The notes beneath the pieces are model-generated. The model had not been told where the DNA came from. It did no database searches and worked only from the letters and a program-made list of their open reading frames with translations. The position numbers and the translations under genes are program-made. DNA of 64,000 nucleotides from Domibacillus epiphyticus (GTDB lineage: Bacteria > Bacillota > Bacilli > Bacillales > Domibacillaceae). The stretch is taken from NCBI RefSeq assembly GCF_001975785.1, contig NZ_MSFI01000025.1, forward strand, positions 26,587 through 90,586, given 5' to 3'. This document shows positions 1 through 9,838 of the stretch, piece after piece (position 1 is the first letter of the stretch; every line of letters starts with the position of its first letter).

Positions 1-744
1 TGCATACGCACCATGATTACGTGCCAGTTCACGAGCAGGCATAAACTCTTTAATTAGTGTTTTACGGTAGGGCTCGTGGAACACGTCGCGTTCCATCATT
101 CGGCCCGCTGTTTCATAATCGTGCTGCATAAAAGCTGCTACAAGCATATTAGACACAGCACTTCCAAGCACTGCGTCCTTACGATCAAAAGCAGCTGGCA
201 ATACATTACGCGCATCTTCTGTTTTCAGCTCATATGGCGGAACAAGTGCAATTAAATCAATGTCCGGTGAAGGCAGCTTCAACAGTTCTGCTGTTTCACC
301 AAGTGATACACCACATACCATGCCGCCGAAAAGAGACGCGCCGATATTATCGGGATGCCCTTCAAATTGGTCACCGATGTTCAATTTTTCCGCATCGGTA
401 AGTTGTAAATTCGCTAATTTATCTGCGATTTCAATTCCGGCAGCAATAGCGGCTGCGCTGCTCCCAAGACCTCGTGCGAGGGGAATATCACTTTCAAGCA
501 CCGCTTCGAACGGAGCCATTTCAACCCCGCGAAGTGCGGCTGTTTTTTTTGCAACGACAGCTATTAAATGGCGTTCATCTTCCGGAAGTCCACTTAAAAG
601 AGCCGACCGGTGTGAAAATTTCCACCGGTCAGACTGTGTAACATTTACGGTTAAATAAAGATCGAAGGCAAGGCCGATTGAGTCGAATCCCGGCCCTAAA
701 TTGGCCGTGCTTGCCGGCACTTTTAATAGGCCGGACTTACTCAT
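1..744 (-). CDS. thrB: Homoserine kinase, partial (C-terminus beyond window)
   Basis: ATP-dependent phosphorylation of L-homoserine to O-phosphohomoserine, the step before threonine synthase. The reading frame is open from the ATG at 744 to the left edge (248 codons of about 300). The N-terminus has the GHMP-kinase opening ([16 protein letters not shown]) and the ATP-binding motif [12 protein letters not shown] lies near residue 85. The ATG overlaps the thrC stop as ATGA, so the gene is translationally coupled as the third gene of hom-thrC-thrB. The last ~50 residues are outside the window. Confidence 0.95.
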   Translation of the reverse strand, partial: MSKSGLLKVPASTANLGPGFDSIGLAFDLYLTVNVTQSDRWKFSHRSALLSGLPEDERHLIAVVAKKTAALRGVEMAPFEAVLESDIPLARGLGSSAAAIAAGIEIADKLANLQLTDAEKLNIGDQFEGHPDNIGASLFGGMVCGVSLGETAELLKLPSPDIDLIALVPPYELKTEDARNVLPAAFDRKDAVLGSAVSNMLVAAFMQHDYETAGRMMERDVFHEPYRKTLIKEFMPARELARNHGAYA

Positions 745-1805
745 GCCTTTACAACTCCCTTAATGAAATCAAATACTGCCTCTTCACTGTTTGGCAATAC
801 AGTTGGTTTTTTCTCGATTTGTGCGATCGCTGTCTGTGGATCTTTTAAACCGTTGCCTGTTAATACTGCAACGATGTTTGCACCCTGCTCAATTTCGCCG
901 GATTTCACGTGTTTAATGATGCCTGCAATAGATGCGTTTGACGCAGGCTCTGCAAAAATACCTTCTTCTCTTGTCATCATTTCATACGCTTCTAAAATTT
1001 CAGCGTCTGTTACGAAATCAATTTTACCGTTTGATTCATCTCGTGCTGCTTCAGCGAACTTCCAGCTTGCCGGGTTTCCGATACGGATCGCTGTTGCCAC
1101 CGTTTCCGGCTGTGCAATTGGAGCACCTTGTACGATAGCTGCGGCACCTTCTGCTTCAAAACCGTGCATGCGCGGAAGACCCGTGCCGAATTTTTCGTTA
1201 TATTCTTTAAACCCTTTCCAGTATGCAGTAATGTTACCTGCGTTGCCGACAGGAATAGCAAGTACATCCGGTGCCTTGCCAAGCTGGTCGCACACCTCAA
1301 ATGCTGCTGTTTTCTGCCCTTCAATTCGGTATGGGTTTACAGAGTTCACTAGCGTGATCGGGGACATTTCGCTAATATTGCGCACCATTGTGAGCGCTTC
1401 GTCAAAGTTTCCTTCGATCGCCAAAATTTCGGCACCGTACATCATCGCTTGCGCCAGTTTACCCATTGCGATTTTTCCGTCTGGAATGACAACGATGGTT
1501 TTCATTCCGGCACGTGAAGCATACGCCGCAGCTGCAGCAGACGTATTGCCTGTTGATGCGCAAATAACCGTATTGCTTCCTTCTTCTTTCGCTTTCGCAA
1601 CCGCCATTACCATCCCACGGTCTTTAAATGAACCAGTCGGGTTGGCGCCTTCTACTTTCACGTGAATATTAACGCCAAGTTTTTTCGAAATATTTACAAG
1701 TGGAATAAGCGGTGTATTTCCTTCCATTAAAGAAAGCATTGGTGTATTTTCGTTCACCGGTAAAAATTCTTTATATTGTTGTAATAACCCTTCCCATTTT
1801 GCCAT
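741..1805 (-). CDS. thrC: Threonine synthase
   Basis: PLP enzyme converting O-phosphohomoserine to L-threonine and phosphate. At 354 aa it has the short Bacillus-type length. The PLP lysine is in the GSFKDRGM motif (Lys61), and the glycine-rich phosphate-binding loop [13 protein letters not shown] lies near residue 190. The ATG shares one base with the hom stop (TAATG) and the stop overlaps the thrB ATG, so the three genes form one coupled operon. Confidence 0.97.
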   Translation of the reverse strand: MAKWEGLLQQYKEFLPVNENTPMLSLMEGNTPLIPLVNISKKLGVNIHVKVEGANPTGSFKDRGMVMAVAKAKEEGSNTVICASTGNTSAAAAAYASRAGMKTIVVIPDGKIAMGKLAQAMMYGAEILAIEGNFDEALTMVRNISEMSPITLVNSVNPYRIEGQKTAAFEVCDQLGKAPDVLAIPVGNAGNITAYWKGFKEYNEKFGTGLPRMHGFEAEGAAAIVQGAPIAQPETVATAIRIGNPASWKFAEAARDESNGKIDFVTDAEILEAYEMMTREEGIFAEPASNASIAGIIKHVKSGEIEQGANIVAVLTGNGLKDPQTAIAQIEKKPTVLPNSEEAVFDFIKGVVKA

Positions 1806-3106
1806 TACTTCGCACCTTCTCCTTCGACGCGGTAGAAACTTTCTATTGAATGTACAACCGCTAAATCTTTAATTTGTTCTTGCATTTTTTGATAGTTTTC
1901 CAAAGACGCTTTATGTGTCACGATGACAATTTCCGCTACGCCTTCTTCATCAAGAGGCAGCTGGAGAATTTTTTCGAAACTGATTGAATTTGACGAGAAC
2001 AACTTCGTTAGCTCTGAAAACGCACCGACTTCATCACGTACATGCAGACGAATAAAGTACTTTGCATATTTTTCTTCCGCCGTCTTTAATTGCTTTTCAA
2101 ATTGCGGCGCTGAAATGCTCTGGCCATTAACACCGAGACGCATATTTGTAATGACCGCAACAAGGTCGCTGACAATCGATGTGGCTGTTGGAAGGCTTCC
2201 CGCACCAGGTCCATAAAACATTGTTTCGCCAACCGCTTCACCATATACATAAACGGCATTAAATTCGTCATTGACGGCCGCAAGCGGATGGTCATTTGAT
2301 AAAAATGTCGGCTGGACGCTAACTTCCGCCCGTGCATCTGATTGATCCGCGTAACCAATGAGTTTCATCGTGTAGCCGAGTGTCTGGCCGTGTTTCAAAT
2401 CACTGTCCGACACTGCTGAAATACCGCTCACATCCACGTCATCTAGTTCAATGTTCATTGAAAACGCGAGGCGTGCTAGGATCGCCATTTTTCGTGCTGC
2501 ATCCAATCCTTCGACATCAGATGTCGGGTCTGCTTCAGCGAAACCAAGATCCTGCGCTTCTTTCAACGCCACATCGTAAGACATGCCTTCTTTATTCATT
2601 TTCGTCAGGATAAAGTTTGTTGTCCCATTGACAATTCCCATCAATTTTTGAATTTTATCAGAAGCAAGACCGTCAGCAAGTCCACGAATGATCGGGATGC
2701 CGCCAGCGACACTCGCTTCATAATAAAAATCACATCCGTTTTCTGCTGCGGCTTTCGACAGTTCAGAACCGTACAAAGCAACTAAGTCTTTATTCGCTGT
2801 TACGACATGCTTTTTCTGATTTAATGCATCAAGCAAATATTGCTTTGTTTGATCAATACCGCCCATCACTTCAACAATTACGTCTACATTCGGGTCATTA
2901 ATGACATCATATGGATCAAGCGTTAATGAATCTTGTGAAAGCTCCACATCACGTTTTTTCTCTACATCTTTCACGAGTACTTTCGTCACTTCAACCGGAC
3001 AGCCAACACGGTGAACAAGCTGCTCCTGGTGATTTTGAATCATCTTAACGACACCTGTGCCAACTGTTCCAAGACCGAGCAATCCTACTTTTACATTGTC
3101 TCTCAT
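1805..3106 (-). CDS. hom: Homoserine dehydrogenase with ACT domain
   Basis: NAD(P)-dependent reduction of aspartate semialdehyde to homoserine, the branch point to threonine and methionine. At 433 aa it shows the Rossmann motif GLGTVGTGV at residues 10-18, the catalytic-domain segments [12 protein letters not shown] and [12 protein letters not shown], and a C-terminal ACT domain from about residue 355 ([17 protein letters not shown]), usually the site of threonine feedback. It is the first gene of hom-thrC-thrB. The start is supported by a GGGGAG ribosome binding site. Confidence 0.97.
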   Translation of the reverse strand: MRDNVKVGLLGLGTVGTGVVKMIQNHQEQLVHRVGCPVEVTKVLVKDVEKKRDVELSQDSLTLDPYDVINDPNVDVIVEVMGGIDQTKQYLLDALNQKKHVVTANKDLVALYGSELSKAAAENGCDFYYEASVAGGIPIIRGLADGLASDKIQKLMGIVNGTTNFILTKMNKEGMSYDVALKEAQDLGFAEADPTSDVEGLDAARKMAILARLAFSMNIELDDVDVSGISAVSDSDLKHGQTLGYTMKLIGYADQSDARAEVSVQPTFLSNDHPLAAVNDEFNAVYVYGEAVGETMFYGPGAGSLPTATSIVSDLVAVITNMRLGVNGQSISAPQFEKQLKTAEEKYAKYFIRLHVRDEVGAFSELTKLFSSNSISFEKILQLPLDEEGVAEIVIVTHKASLENYQKMQEQIKDLAVVHSIESFYRVEGEGAK

Positions 3107-3164
3107 CTATACGTCTCCCCATCTATGTATTTTTTAGATGTACATTTGTTTTTGTATAGTAGAC

Positions 3165-3193
3165 ATTATATCGGTCTTTCTTTCTTTTTACAA
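3165..3193 (-). promoter_or_regulatory. SigA promoter of hom-thrC-thrB
   Basis: On the minus strand: -35 TTGTAA (3188-3193), a 17-bp spacer and a perfect -10 TATAAT (3165-3170), about 58 bp upstream of the hom ATG. The leader is too short for a T-box. Confidence 0.75.
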
Positions 3194-3258
3194 CCAATTA
3201 TTTTCGCAAAATAAAGTTTTTCTGCCTTTTCTAATAATAAAGAATGGCATCAACCGAT

Positions 3259-4749
3259 TCAAGCAAATGTTACATTTTTTGCATGTCCCGATTTGACATC
3301 TTTTCCGATGTATACCGGAGTTTTACCACAGTTTTTAAAAGTTGCGCCGCGGATGGACACATCGTCCGCTTTCTGAGCACCTCCAAATACTTTTAAAGCG
3401 GATCCTGCAGTGTGAAAATCTTCCATGACGATATTTTGTACATGAACATGCTTTGATTTGTACTGAATGCCCGCGACCGGCAATCCTTTGTAGTCATAAT
3501 CAGGATCTCCGATTGCCCTCAGCCCGTTGATCACGACATGACGATAGGCGGAAATGGTTAAAGCGCGGGGGTTTGATCCAACATATAAATCTGTGTAAAT
3601 GGGATGAATGGAAATGATTTTTGTGGCGGTTATAAAACGTGCTGTTTTTGATTCGGGATCCGACGCGCTATGATGGCCGATATGACGAAAATTGTATGAT
3701 CGATTGTCATTGACAGACAGATGGCCAATAATATGAACATTTGCAGCTGCGGAACTGGTCGCATGGGCTTTTATTTCAATACCCCCAAAGCAGCGTGCCG
3801 AGGCATTATGAATGAGCCAAACATATCTTGATCCATCGTCTGCTTCAAACCCATTTGAATTCGAAAACCCTTTTTGATGGCTCCGTCCGGATGGATCATG
3901 CATAAAGCAGTTTGAGATCATAACATAATCACTATGGTGTGTTGTCACACCGTCATCCCCAAAACCCGATCCCGTACAGCCATCAATCCAGATGTACCTG
4001 CTGCCTCCGCGTGCCCGATGTCCGTCCCCAGAATAATCATATAGAGTAGATGAAATATCAAAGCAGTGTAATCCCGGGTTTAATGCTTCGCAGTTTTTCA
4101 CCCATCCAAACTCAACATAGGCGTAAGTTAAACAGCTCGACCGATTATTTCCGCTTGATGATTTTTCATCTGGGTGCAGCCTTTCGATGTTCCAATCCAT
4201 TGTAAGATCTTCTATTGATATATGGCTGTTTCCGTTTACATGGTTCTCGTTCGTTATGCAAAAGCTTCGTTTCGAGGCAGTATCCCGAAGCTTAATAATC
4301 GTTTTGCCTGGACCGGCCCCTTTCAGAATCGTAAATGATGGCACGTGCAGTTCATCAACGATGTAAATCCCTTCATCAAAATAAACAGTCCGCTCACCCC
4401 CGGACAGAGCAGCCGCTATGTCATCACCCGGTTTTACATAAACATCTTTTACTGCTTTTTGCTGCAAAACATCCCATTCCCTGTCCAGTTTATCTTTCCA
4501 ATCTGGATACACATTCTTCCCATCCGTTAATGTATGGTGCATATGTAACATTTCATCTGTCTTCGTCCAAATGGATTTTATTCGCGAAAAAAATGACTTC
4601 TTTTTTGTATCAGGGACCCATTTTTCTGCCGATTGAAAAAACAGTTTGTCTGTCTCCATAACAGCTTCTTTTAATGGCTGTCCACCTTTAAAATAAGATT
4701 CAATTAATTCGGCATTATCGTATGGATGATGTTGCTTATTTAGTTGCAT
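3259..4749 (-). CDS. Right-handed beta-helix (pectate lyase-like / GH28-related) protein
   Basis: 496 aa with an N-terminal helical region (1-105), then the entry motif of the pectate_lyase_3/GH28-related fold (YFDEGIYIVDELHVP followed by LKGAGPGKTIIKL, residues 125-155), then many short beta-helix coils rich in N, G and H (for example DGCTGSGFGDDGVTTHHSDY near 255). This suggests a polysaccharide lyase or hydrolase. I see no signal peptide, transmembrane segment or cell-wall anchor, so it may stay intracellular or leave by another route. AAGGAG precedes the ATG. It lies 38 bp downstream of the NRDE gene. The substrate cannot be named. Confidence 0.7.
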   Translation of the reverse strand: MQLNKQHHPYDNAELIESYFKGGQPLKEAVMETDKLFFQSAEKWVPDTKKKSFFSRIKSIWTKTDEMLHMHHTLTDGKNVYPDWKDKLDREWDVLQQKAVKDVYVKPGDDIAAALSGGERTVYFDEGIYIVDELHVPSFTILKGAGPGKTIIKLRDTASKRSFCITNENHVNGNSHISIEDLTMDWNIERLHPDEKSSSGNNRSSCLTYAYVEFGWVKNCEALNPGLHCFDISSTLYDYSGDGHRARGGSRYIWIDGCTGSGFGDDGVTTHHSDYVMISNCFMHDPSGRSHQKGFSNSNGFEADDGSRYVWLIHNASARCFGGIEIKAHATSSAAANVHIIGHLSVNDNRSYNFRHIGHHSASDPESKTARFITATKIISIHPIYTDLYVGSNPRALTISAYRHVVINGLRAIGDPDYDYKGLPVAGIQYKSKHVHVQNIVMEDFHTAGSALKVFGGAQKADDVSIRGATFKNCGKTPVYIGKDVKSGHAKNVTFA

Positions 4750-4787
4750 TTGTTTGTGCTCCTTTTTGATTTTTACACATAATGTTT

Positions 4788-5540
4788 TTAGACTTTTTTG
4801 AATGTAAAAGACCTCTGTTGAGAGAATTCACCGGTATCAAATATTCGCTCTTCCCATTCGATCGTATCATCAGTTTTCATCATAATGACGGTTGAGCAGC
4901 GTGTACCGTAGCCTTTACTTTTAATAAAAAGCGGTGACAACAAACGTTCCCATTCAAGAGACACGCCTGTCTTCGGCAGCATTTCATCCGCTGCTTGCGT
5001 TTCATCCGCTAGCATTGAAAACAAAGATTCCCGGTCATGGTAACACCTTTCCATCTCTTTCTTCGCTTTCACTGTTTTCGGCCATGGTGTATTCATAAAC
5101 GCATTGCTCACACTGTGTATGCCCGGCGGCAGCTGAATAGGTTTTTCTCCTGACTTGTTGCTGTAGGAAAATAACTCATCTTTCGTTCCAGCAACAATAT
5201 TAAAGCCGGGATAACAGTCTTTTTCCCTATCCAGCTCTTCTAAAAACGTTTCTGCATTCATTTGGCTTTCTAAAAAAGAGCGCACGATGCTGCCTCGGGA
5301 TTCTTTCTGTGTATTCAGTTCCGACGGATCACGGTAATTCGTAAGCGCACAAATACGGCCTGATTTGGAAACACCAAGCCACGTACCTCCTTTGGAAAGA
5401 TCACGACCAGCGAGAATACCAGGTGCATCTTCCCACCAGTGCGAGGGAGCGGTCGGCCGATCATAAAATTCATCTCGATTCGCGGCCAGAATCAGCGGCG
5501 TTTCCGGGTTCACTTGAAACGCGATATTGATGACACACAT
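4788..5540 (-). CDS. NRDE (TANGO2-like) family protein
   Basis: About 250 aa. It carries the signature LILAANRDEFYDRP at the N-terminus, which names the NRDE family (TANGO2 homologues, Ntn-hydrolase-like fold). I chose the ATG at 5540 over the in-frame start 39 bp upstream because the family begins Met-Cys, placing Cys2 as the potential N-terminal nucleophile. Function is unsettled in bacteria; animal TANGO2 is linked to lipid and heme handling. It probably shares a transcript with the beta-helix gene 38 bp downstream. Confidence 0.8.
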   Translation of the reverse strand: MCVINIAFQVNPETPLILAANRDEFYDRPTAPSHWWEDAPGILAGRDLSKGGTWLGVSKSGRICALTNYRDPSELNTQKESRGSIVRSFLESQMNAETFLEELDREKDCYPGFNIVAGTKDELFSYSNKSGEKPIQLPPGIHSVSNAFMNTPWPKTVKAKKEMERCYHDRESLFSMLADETQAADEMLPKTGVSLEWERLLSPLFIKSKGYGTRCSTVIMMKTDDTIEWEERIFDTGEFSQQRSFTFKKV

Positions 5541-5587
5541 AGCGATCCTGCTTTCTTTTTTTCTTCCATTATGAAACAAAAAGAAAA

Positions 5588-5609
5588 GGGCTGTCCACCT
5601 TGGACGCCC
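5588..5609. terminator. Intrinsic terminator after DUF779 gene
   Basis: Hairpin GGGCTGTCC-acctt-GGACGCCC with A-rich and T-rich flanks on both sides; on the minus strand it is followed by TTTTCTTTTT. It ends the aldehyde dehydrogenase-DUF779 transcript. Confidence 0.75.
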
Positions 5610-5616
5610 TTTTCCG

Positions 5617-5973
5617 TCATTGATTTAATTCCAGCCGCTCTTCTTCTGTGAAGACGCGTGAACGTGTTAAAAACCGTTTTCCTTCTGGACCTTCTAGCGA
5701 AAACATTCCTCCTCTTCCATCGACGACGTCAATGATAAGCTGTGTATGTTTCCAATATTCGTACTGGGCTTCACCAATGTAGAATGGGCTTCCTCCAATT
5801 TCACCGAGCAGCTTGTCCGAATCTCCTGTTAGGAACTCACCGTCCGGGTAGCACATCGGAGAACTTCCGTCACAGCAGCCGCCTGACTGATGAAACATGA
5901 GCGGTCCGTGTTTTCCCTTCAGCTGCTCAATTAACTGAATGGCCGCAGGAGTGGCCGTAACGCGCTCTGTCAT
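5617..5973 (-). CDS. DUF779 family protein
   Basis: 118 aa. The cysteine-rich motif HQSGGCCDGSSPMC (residues 29-42) and the C-terminal FSLEGPEGKRFLTRSR identify DUF779. Such genes are commonly found beside ExaC/AldB-type aldehyde dehydrogenases, as here (22 bp downstream in the same operon). The biochemical role is unknown; the paired cysteines could bind a metal or be redox active (inference). Confidence 0.85.
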   Translation of the reverse strand: MTERVTATPAAIQLIEQLKGKHGPLMFHQSGGCCDGSSPMCYPDGEFLTGDSDKLLGEIGGSPFYIGEAQYEYWKHTQLIIDVVDGRGGMFSLEGPEGKRFLTRSRVFTEEERLELNQ

Positions 5974-5995
5974 GACCGTTTCACCTCGCTATTCA

Positions 5996-7513
5996 TTAAA
6001 AGAAGCCAAGCGCCTCATCACTGTAGCTGACTAGCAGGTTTTTCGTTTGCTGATAGTGATTGAGCATCATTAGATGATTCTCACGGCCAACACCAGACAT
6101 TTTGTATCCGCCAAATGCTGCATGAGCCGGATATTGATGATAGCAGTTTGTCCAAACACGGCCCGCTTGAATGGCCCGGCCAAAACGATACGTCCGCTTG
6201 GCGTGACGCGACCAGACACCGGCACCAAGGCCATAAAGCGTATCATTGGCAATTTCGAGCGCTTCCGCTTCATCCTTGAACGTCGTAACCGATAATACTG
6301 GACCGAAAATTTCTTCCTGGAAGATCCGCATCTTATTGTGTCCTTTAAAAACAGTCGGTTTGACGTAATAACCGTTTTCAAGGCCTGCAATTGTATTTCT
6401 CTCACCGCCTGTTAAACATTCAGCACCTTCCTGTTTGCCGATATCGAGGTATGAAAGGATTTTCTCCATCTGTTCATTCGATGCCTGCGCACCCATCATC
6501 GTATCTGTATCAAGCGGATTACCCGTTTTAATTGCTTTGACACGTTCGATTGCACGTTCCATAAATTGATCGTAAATGTTTTCATGAATGAGCGCACGAG
6601 ATGGACAAGTACATACTTCCCCTTGATTCAAGGCGAACAAAACAAACCCTTCAATCGCTTTATTTAAGAACGCATCGTCTTTTTCCATAATATCATCGAA
6701 GAAAATATTTGGTGATTTCCCACCGAGTTCAAGTGTGACAGGTATTAAGTTTTGTGACGCATACTGCATAATTAAACGGCCTGTCGTAGTTTCACCGGTA
6801 AACGCAATCTTAGCGATCCGCTTATTCGAAGCAAGTGGCTTCCCTGCTTCCAGCCCGAAGCCATTCACAATGTTCACAACACCCGGCGGCAGCAAGTCTT
6901 GAATAAGCTCCATCAAAACAAGAATCGACGCTGGTGTCTGCTCAGCCGGTTTCAACACAACACAGTTTCCTGCAGCGAGTGCTGGTGCGAGTTTCCACAC
7001 CCCCATCAAAATCGGGAAATTCCACGGAATAATTTGTCCGACAACACCGAGCGGCTCATGGAAATGATACGCTACTGTATCATCATCAATTTGACTGAGT
7101 GACCCTTCCTGCGCCCGAATTGCTCCGGCAAAATAACGGAAATGATCAATTGCCAGGGGCAAATCCGCATTTAACGTTTCACGTACGGCCTTCCCGTTAT
7201 CCCATGTTTCCGCAACGGCCAGCCTTTCCAAATTCCCTTCTATTCGATCGGCAATTTTATTTAAAATATTCGCACGGTGTGCAGCCGACGTTTTCCCCCA
7301 TTCGTCTTTTGCCGCATGGGCAGCATCGAGTGCCAGCTCAATATCTTCCGCCTGCGATCGGGCTACTTCACAAAATATTTCGCCGGTAACAGGAGTGACA
7401 TTTTCAAAGTACTGTCCGCCAAGAGGCGGTGTCCATTCACCATTAATAAAGTTATCATACTTCTTTTTAAACGTTACTTTTGATCCTTCCTGACCTGGAT
7501 TTGCGTAAATCAT
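5996..7513 (-). CDS. NAD-dependent aldehyde dehydrogenase (ExaC/AcoD-type)
   Basis: 505 aa, full family length. The general-base glutamate is in LELGGKSPN (about residue 262) and the catalytic cysteine in [11 protein letters not shown] (about 300), a sequence typical of acetaldehyde dehydrogenases of the ExaC/AldB/AcoD group. [13 protein letters not shown] and C-terminal NAD-binding segments are present ([22 protein letters not shown]). It oxidises short-chain aldehydes, probably acetaldehyde, to acids. It heads an operon with the DUF779 gene and has a near-consensus promoter followed by a cre-like site, suggesting CcpA repression on glucose. Confidence 0.92.
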   Translation of the reverse strand: MIYANPGQEGSKVTFKKKYDNFINGEWTPPLGGQYFENVTPVTGEIFCEVARSQAEDIELALDAAHAAKDEWGKTSAAHRANILNKIADRIEGNLERLAVAETWDNGKAVRETLNADLPLAIDHFRYFAGAIRAQEGSLSQIDDDTVAYHFHEPLGVVGQIIPWNFPILMGVWKLAPALAAGNCVVLKPAEQTPASILVLMELIQDLLPPGVVNIVNGFGLEAGKPLASNKRIAKIAFTGETTTGRLIMQYASQNLIPVTLELGGKSPNIFFDDIMEKDDAFLNKAIEGFVLFALNQGEVCTCPSRALIHENIYDQFMERAIERVKAIKTGNPLDTDTMMGAQASNEQMEKILSYLDIGKQEGAECLTGGERNTIAGLENGYYVKPTVFKGHNKMRIFQEEIFGPVLSVTTFKDEAEALEIANDTLYGLGAGVWSRHAKRTYRFGRAIQAGRVWTNCYHQYPAHAAFGGYKMSGVGRENHLMMLNHYQQTKNLLVSYSDEALGFF

Positions 7514-7565
7514 TGACCATTCCCCTTTCGATTTTAAATATGTACCGTGGAGTTAGAATCATGAT

Positions 7566-7579
7566 ATAAAGCGCTTACA
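7566..7579 (-). promoter_or_regulatory. cre-like CcpA operator
   Basis: Minus-strand TGTAAGCGCTTTAT matches the cre consensus TGWAANCGNTNWCA except near the 3' end. It lies just downstream of the -10 element, a position typical of CcpA roadblock or repression sites. Confidence 0.5.
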
Positions 7580-7584
7580 TACTC

Positions 7585-7613
7585 AATGTAACTTGTCCCA
7601 TTTCATCTGTCAA
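7585..7613 (-). promoter_or_regulatory. SigA promoter of aldehyde dehydrogenase operon
   Basis: Perfect -35 TTGACA (7608-7613), 17-bp spacer, -10 TACATT (7585-7590) on the minus strand, about 72 bp before the start codon. Confidence 0.65.
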
Positions 7614-7627
7614 TGAATAAACTAGAA

Positions 7628-7650
7628 AGACTCCTCTTATCGAGAAGTCT
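7628..7650. terminator. Terminator at the end of the PAP2 gene
   Basis: Hairpin AGACTcCTC-ttatc-GAGaAGTCT with the PAP2 stop codon in its loop; followed by TTTCTAGTTT on the minus strand and TTTTT on the plus strand. Confidence 0.5.
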
Positions 7651-8311
7651 TTTTGCGGCGGCTTTTAAATGTATATTCACTCACATGAAATACCATGATA
7701 CAAAAAAATAACCATGCTGCACCAATGGAAAAACCGGCTATCACATCACTTGGATAATGGACACCAAGATAAATCCTTGTTAACCCAATTAGAATAACAA
7801 TGGACCCTGCTGCCAGTGCAGCAATCGTTTTTTTCCATTTCCCTTTTATGAGCCGGAATAACATAAACGATACCGCGCCATAAAAAATAAACGAACCCAT
7901 TGAGTGGCCGCTCGGAAAGCTGTACCCTCCCTGTTCAATTAAAGGCAAAACATCGGGCCGCTGCCGTTTAAAAAATTCTTTTAGCAAACTGTTAAATAAC
8001 CCGCCAAGCGCATTCACGAATATGAAAAAAAGCGCCCATCCGTATCGTTTTCGAATCGCTAAAAAAAGTGAAATTAAGACAGTTGCAGCGGTAAAAAATT
8101 TGACTGATCCAAGCTCCGTAATAAACACCATCCGCGCAGTTCGACCTTCGTTAATCCAGGATTGCACAACGTTAATGACCGCGGTATCAAATGTCTCCAC
8201 TTCTTTTGCACGCAAAGCATCAACCACTTCAAAAAATGCCCATGTGAAAAAAAGCAAGAATGCAAGCAGCGAACCGTAATACACAAACGTACGCCAATTT
8301 TTCTTATCCAA
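7637..8311 (-). CDS. PAP2 superfamily phosphatase (undecaprenyl-PP phosphatase-like)
   Basis: 224 aa integral membrane protein with about six hydrophobic segments. All three PAP2 motifs are visible: KEFFKRQRP (C1), PSGHSMGS (C2) and RIYLGVHYPSD (C3), with catalytic His in PSGH and HYPSD. Members dephosphorylate lipid pyrophosphates such as undecaprenyl-PP (BcrC-like) or phosphatidylglycerol phosphate; the exact substrate cannot be told from sequence. Monocistronic. Confidence 0.88.
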   Translation of the reverse strand: MDKKNWRTFVYYGSLLAFLLFFTWAFFEVVDALRAKEVETFDTAVINVVQSWINEGRTARMVFITELGSVKFFTAATVLISLFLAIRKRYGWALFFIFVNALGGLFNSLLKEFFKRQRPDVLPLIEQGGYSFPSGHSMGSFIFYGAVSFMLFRLIKGKWKKTIAALAAGSIVILIGLTRIYLGVHYPSDVIAGFSIGAAWLFFCIMVFHVSEYTFKSRRKKTSR

Positions 8312-8361
8312 TCACCATCTCCCTTTCCTTTTAAGACATATATAATCATGAACTCGAAAAA

Positions 8362-8382
8362 AATCCGGGGAATTCCCGGATT
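8362..8382 (-). terminator. dapF terminator
   Basis: Hairpin AATCCGGG-gaatt-CCCGGATT followed on the minus strand by TTTTTTTCG; overlaps the dapF stop by two bases. Confidence 0.7.
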
Positions 8383-9370
8383 ATAAAACATGTTCATTTA
8401 AATAAGATACTACTTCTTCACGCAATTTTTCATACGCTGTTTGTTCAGCAAATTCTTTTCGACCTTTTAGCTGAAAATCAATTGGACTATCCAGTTCTAA
8501 CTGAACGACCGCTTCAAACATATACGTACCGTTTCCAATCAGATCAATTGAGTAACGATCCTGCTCGTGTTTGTGTACTTCGCAGCGAACTTTCCCACCG
8601 TTATTATATACTTCAACAGGCACCTCAATTTCATTTAGTCCAAGCTGGCAGGTAGTGAGAGTGGAGGCAGACATCGCTGTACCGCATGCATTCGTGAACC
8701 CGACACCCCGCTCAAAGGTGCGTACATAAATCACGCCTTTTTCGATCGGGTGGACAAAGCTGACATTGACACCGTCCGGACAAATGGCATTTGGACTGTT
8801 CAGCATTTCCGAGATTCGTTTTTGTTCACCGGACGCGATAAGAGCACGGTCTCCAACGGCAATCAGATGAGGATTTGGAACCGCAACAGCCGTGAAAGGA
8901 ATGGAATCTGACAGCTCCGGCACAATCTCATTGAATAAACGGTCTTTTCCGATCGTCATTGGCAGGGACTCAAGATCAAACAACACCGGAGAAATTTCAA
9001 CACGGTAAGCTGGTACACCTTCATAAATGTCACCGTCACGTTTTACATACAAATCCGCTTTATTTGTCTCAACGACAATCTCATCACGCTCTAATTTATC
9101 CAGCACGTAACGGCCGTGAAGACGAAGGCCATTTCCGCACATCGATGCTTCCGAACCGTCCGAATTAAAAATACGCATTTTTGCGTCTGCATGCTGGCTT
9201 TCCATAACGAAGACAATTCCATCTGCACCAATCCCGGTTTCCCGGCTGCAAAGCGCCAGCGCCAAGTCATGCCGATTTTCTTCTGTAAATGTATAACCGT
9301 GTGTCCACTCATCAATTAATAAAAAATCGTTCCCTGACCCATGGCCTTTTATAAATGATAATTCCAACAA
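8381..9370 (-). CDS. dapF: Diaminopimelate epimerase
   Basis: Converts LL- to meso-diaminopimelate for lysine and peptidoglycan. The two catalytic cysteines are in SMCGNGLRLHGRY and TNACGTAMSAS; the N-terminus has HGSGNDFLLIDE. It is about 40-50 aa longer than E. coli DapF, as in some Bacillaceae forms. The frame has TTG starts at 9385, 9370 and 9367; AAAGAGG (9376-9382) lies 5-8 bases upstream of the latter two, so the start is placed at 9370 (9367 equally possible). Confidence 0.93.
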   Translation of the reverse strand: MLELSFIKGHGSGNDFLLIDEWTHGYTFTEENRHDLALALCSRETGIGADGIVFVMESQHADAKMRIFNSDGSEASMCGNGLRLHGRYVLDKLERDEIVVETNKADLYVKRDGDIYEGVPAYRVEISPVLFDLESLPMTIGKDRLFNEIVPELSDSIPFTAVAVPNPHLIAVGDRALIASGEQKRISEMLNSPNAICPDGVNVSFVHPIEKGVIYVRTFERGVGFTNACGTAMSASTLTTCQLGLNEIEVPVEVYNNGGKVRCEVHKHEQDRYSIDLIGNGTYMFEAVVQLELDSPIDFQLKGRKEFAEQTAYEKLREEVVSYLNEHVL

Positions 9371-9487
9371 AATCGCCTCTTTCAACTCGTCATTTTTTAT
9401 AGTATAACAGAGAAATCATGTTCGTGGCATTCAACACGAGGAATGCCGGACATGTGTTATTTTTTGAATAAAAAAGCTGCCGGCTTC

Positions 9488-9802
9488 GAAGTGAAACCAA
9501 AAAGTTAGACACTTTTATTCAGTTAGGCAGTACTTTGGGTAACGTCCCATTTTTTATGTAGTACGTCCAGTTTAAACGCAAGCAATAGGATGTATACCGT
9601 TGTCGAACGCTTCATGTACTTCATGTTGTTTCACCCTGTTACTTACTACAGTCATACTCACATGAAGAATTTTGATAGAGAGTCGATCCTTTCTTTTCCC
9701 GGTTGATACCTTAACACGGCCTGTATTTTTTTCTTTTGTAAATTTGGTCATAGAAAAACTGCACCTCCAGTTGTTAGATGACTAACCATGGGGGTGCAGT
9801 TC
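9488..9802 (-). mobile_element. IS3-family (IS150-like) relic, internally deleted
   Basis: About 315 bp. The right end (read on the minus strand) starts GAACTGCACCCCCA and matches the element end at 63960. The left end GAAGTGAAACC...GTTAGACA is an imperfect inverted copy of it, with 17-18 of 24 positions matching. Only an orfA remnant remains between the ends; orfB is missing. I see no clear target-site duplication. Confidence 0.75.
9530..9751 (-). pseudogene. Degenerate IS3-family orfA (helix-turn-helix transposase subunit)
   Basis: The ATG at 9751 opens MTKFTKEKNTGRVKV, close to the start of IS150-type orfA proteins (MTKFTKEEK...). Further on VSNRVKQHEVHEAF resembles the orfA VNxxWVKQYEYHGxxAF segment, and after a frameshift near 9575 FKLDVLHKKWD follows, as in orfA. 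The frame then stops at 9572-9574. Not functional. Confidence 0.7.
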
Positions 9803-9838
9803 ACTTTATCCGGTCAGCTTTTCGACTCAATGAGTCTA

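Larger units (their letters stand above)
9472..9822 (-). terminator. ribH terminator split by an IS relic
   Basis: On the plus strand, AAAAGCTGCCGG (9472-9483) and CCGGTCAGCTTTT (9810-9822) are inverted complements with one bulged base, with a T-run after the minus-strand distal arm. Together they form a normal terminator hairpin starting 17 nt after the ribH stop. The IS-derived sequence 9488-9802 now occupies the loop. Confidence 0.6.

Noticed and set aside
763..1665. 300-codon open frame opposite thrC
   Set aside because: Exact antisense of threonine synthase; serine/alanine-rich composition from the complementary strand, no ribosome binding site or motif.
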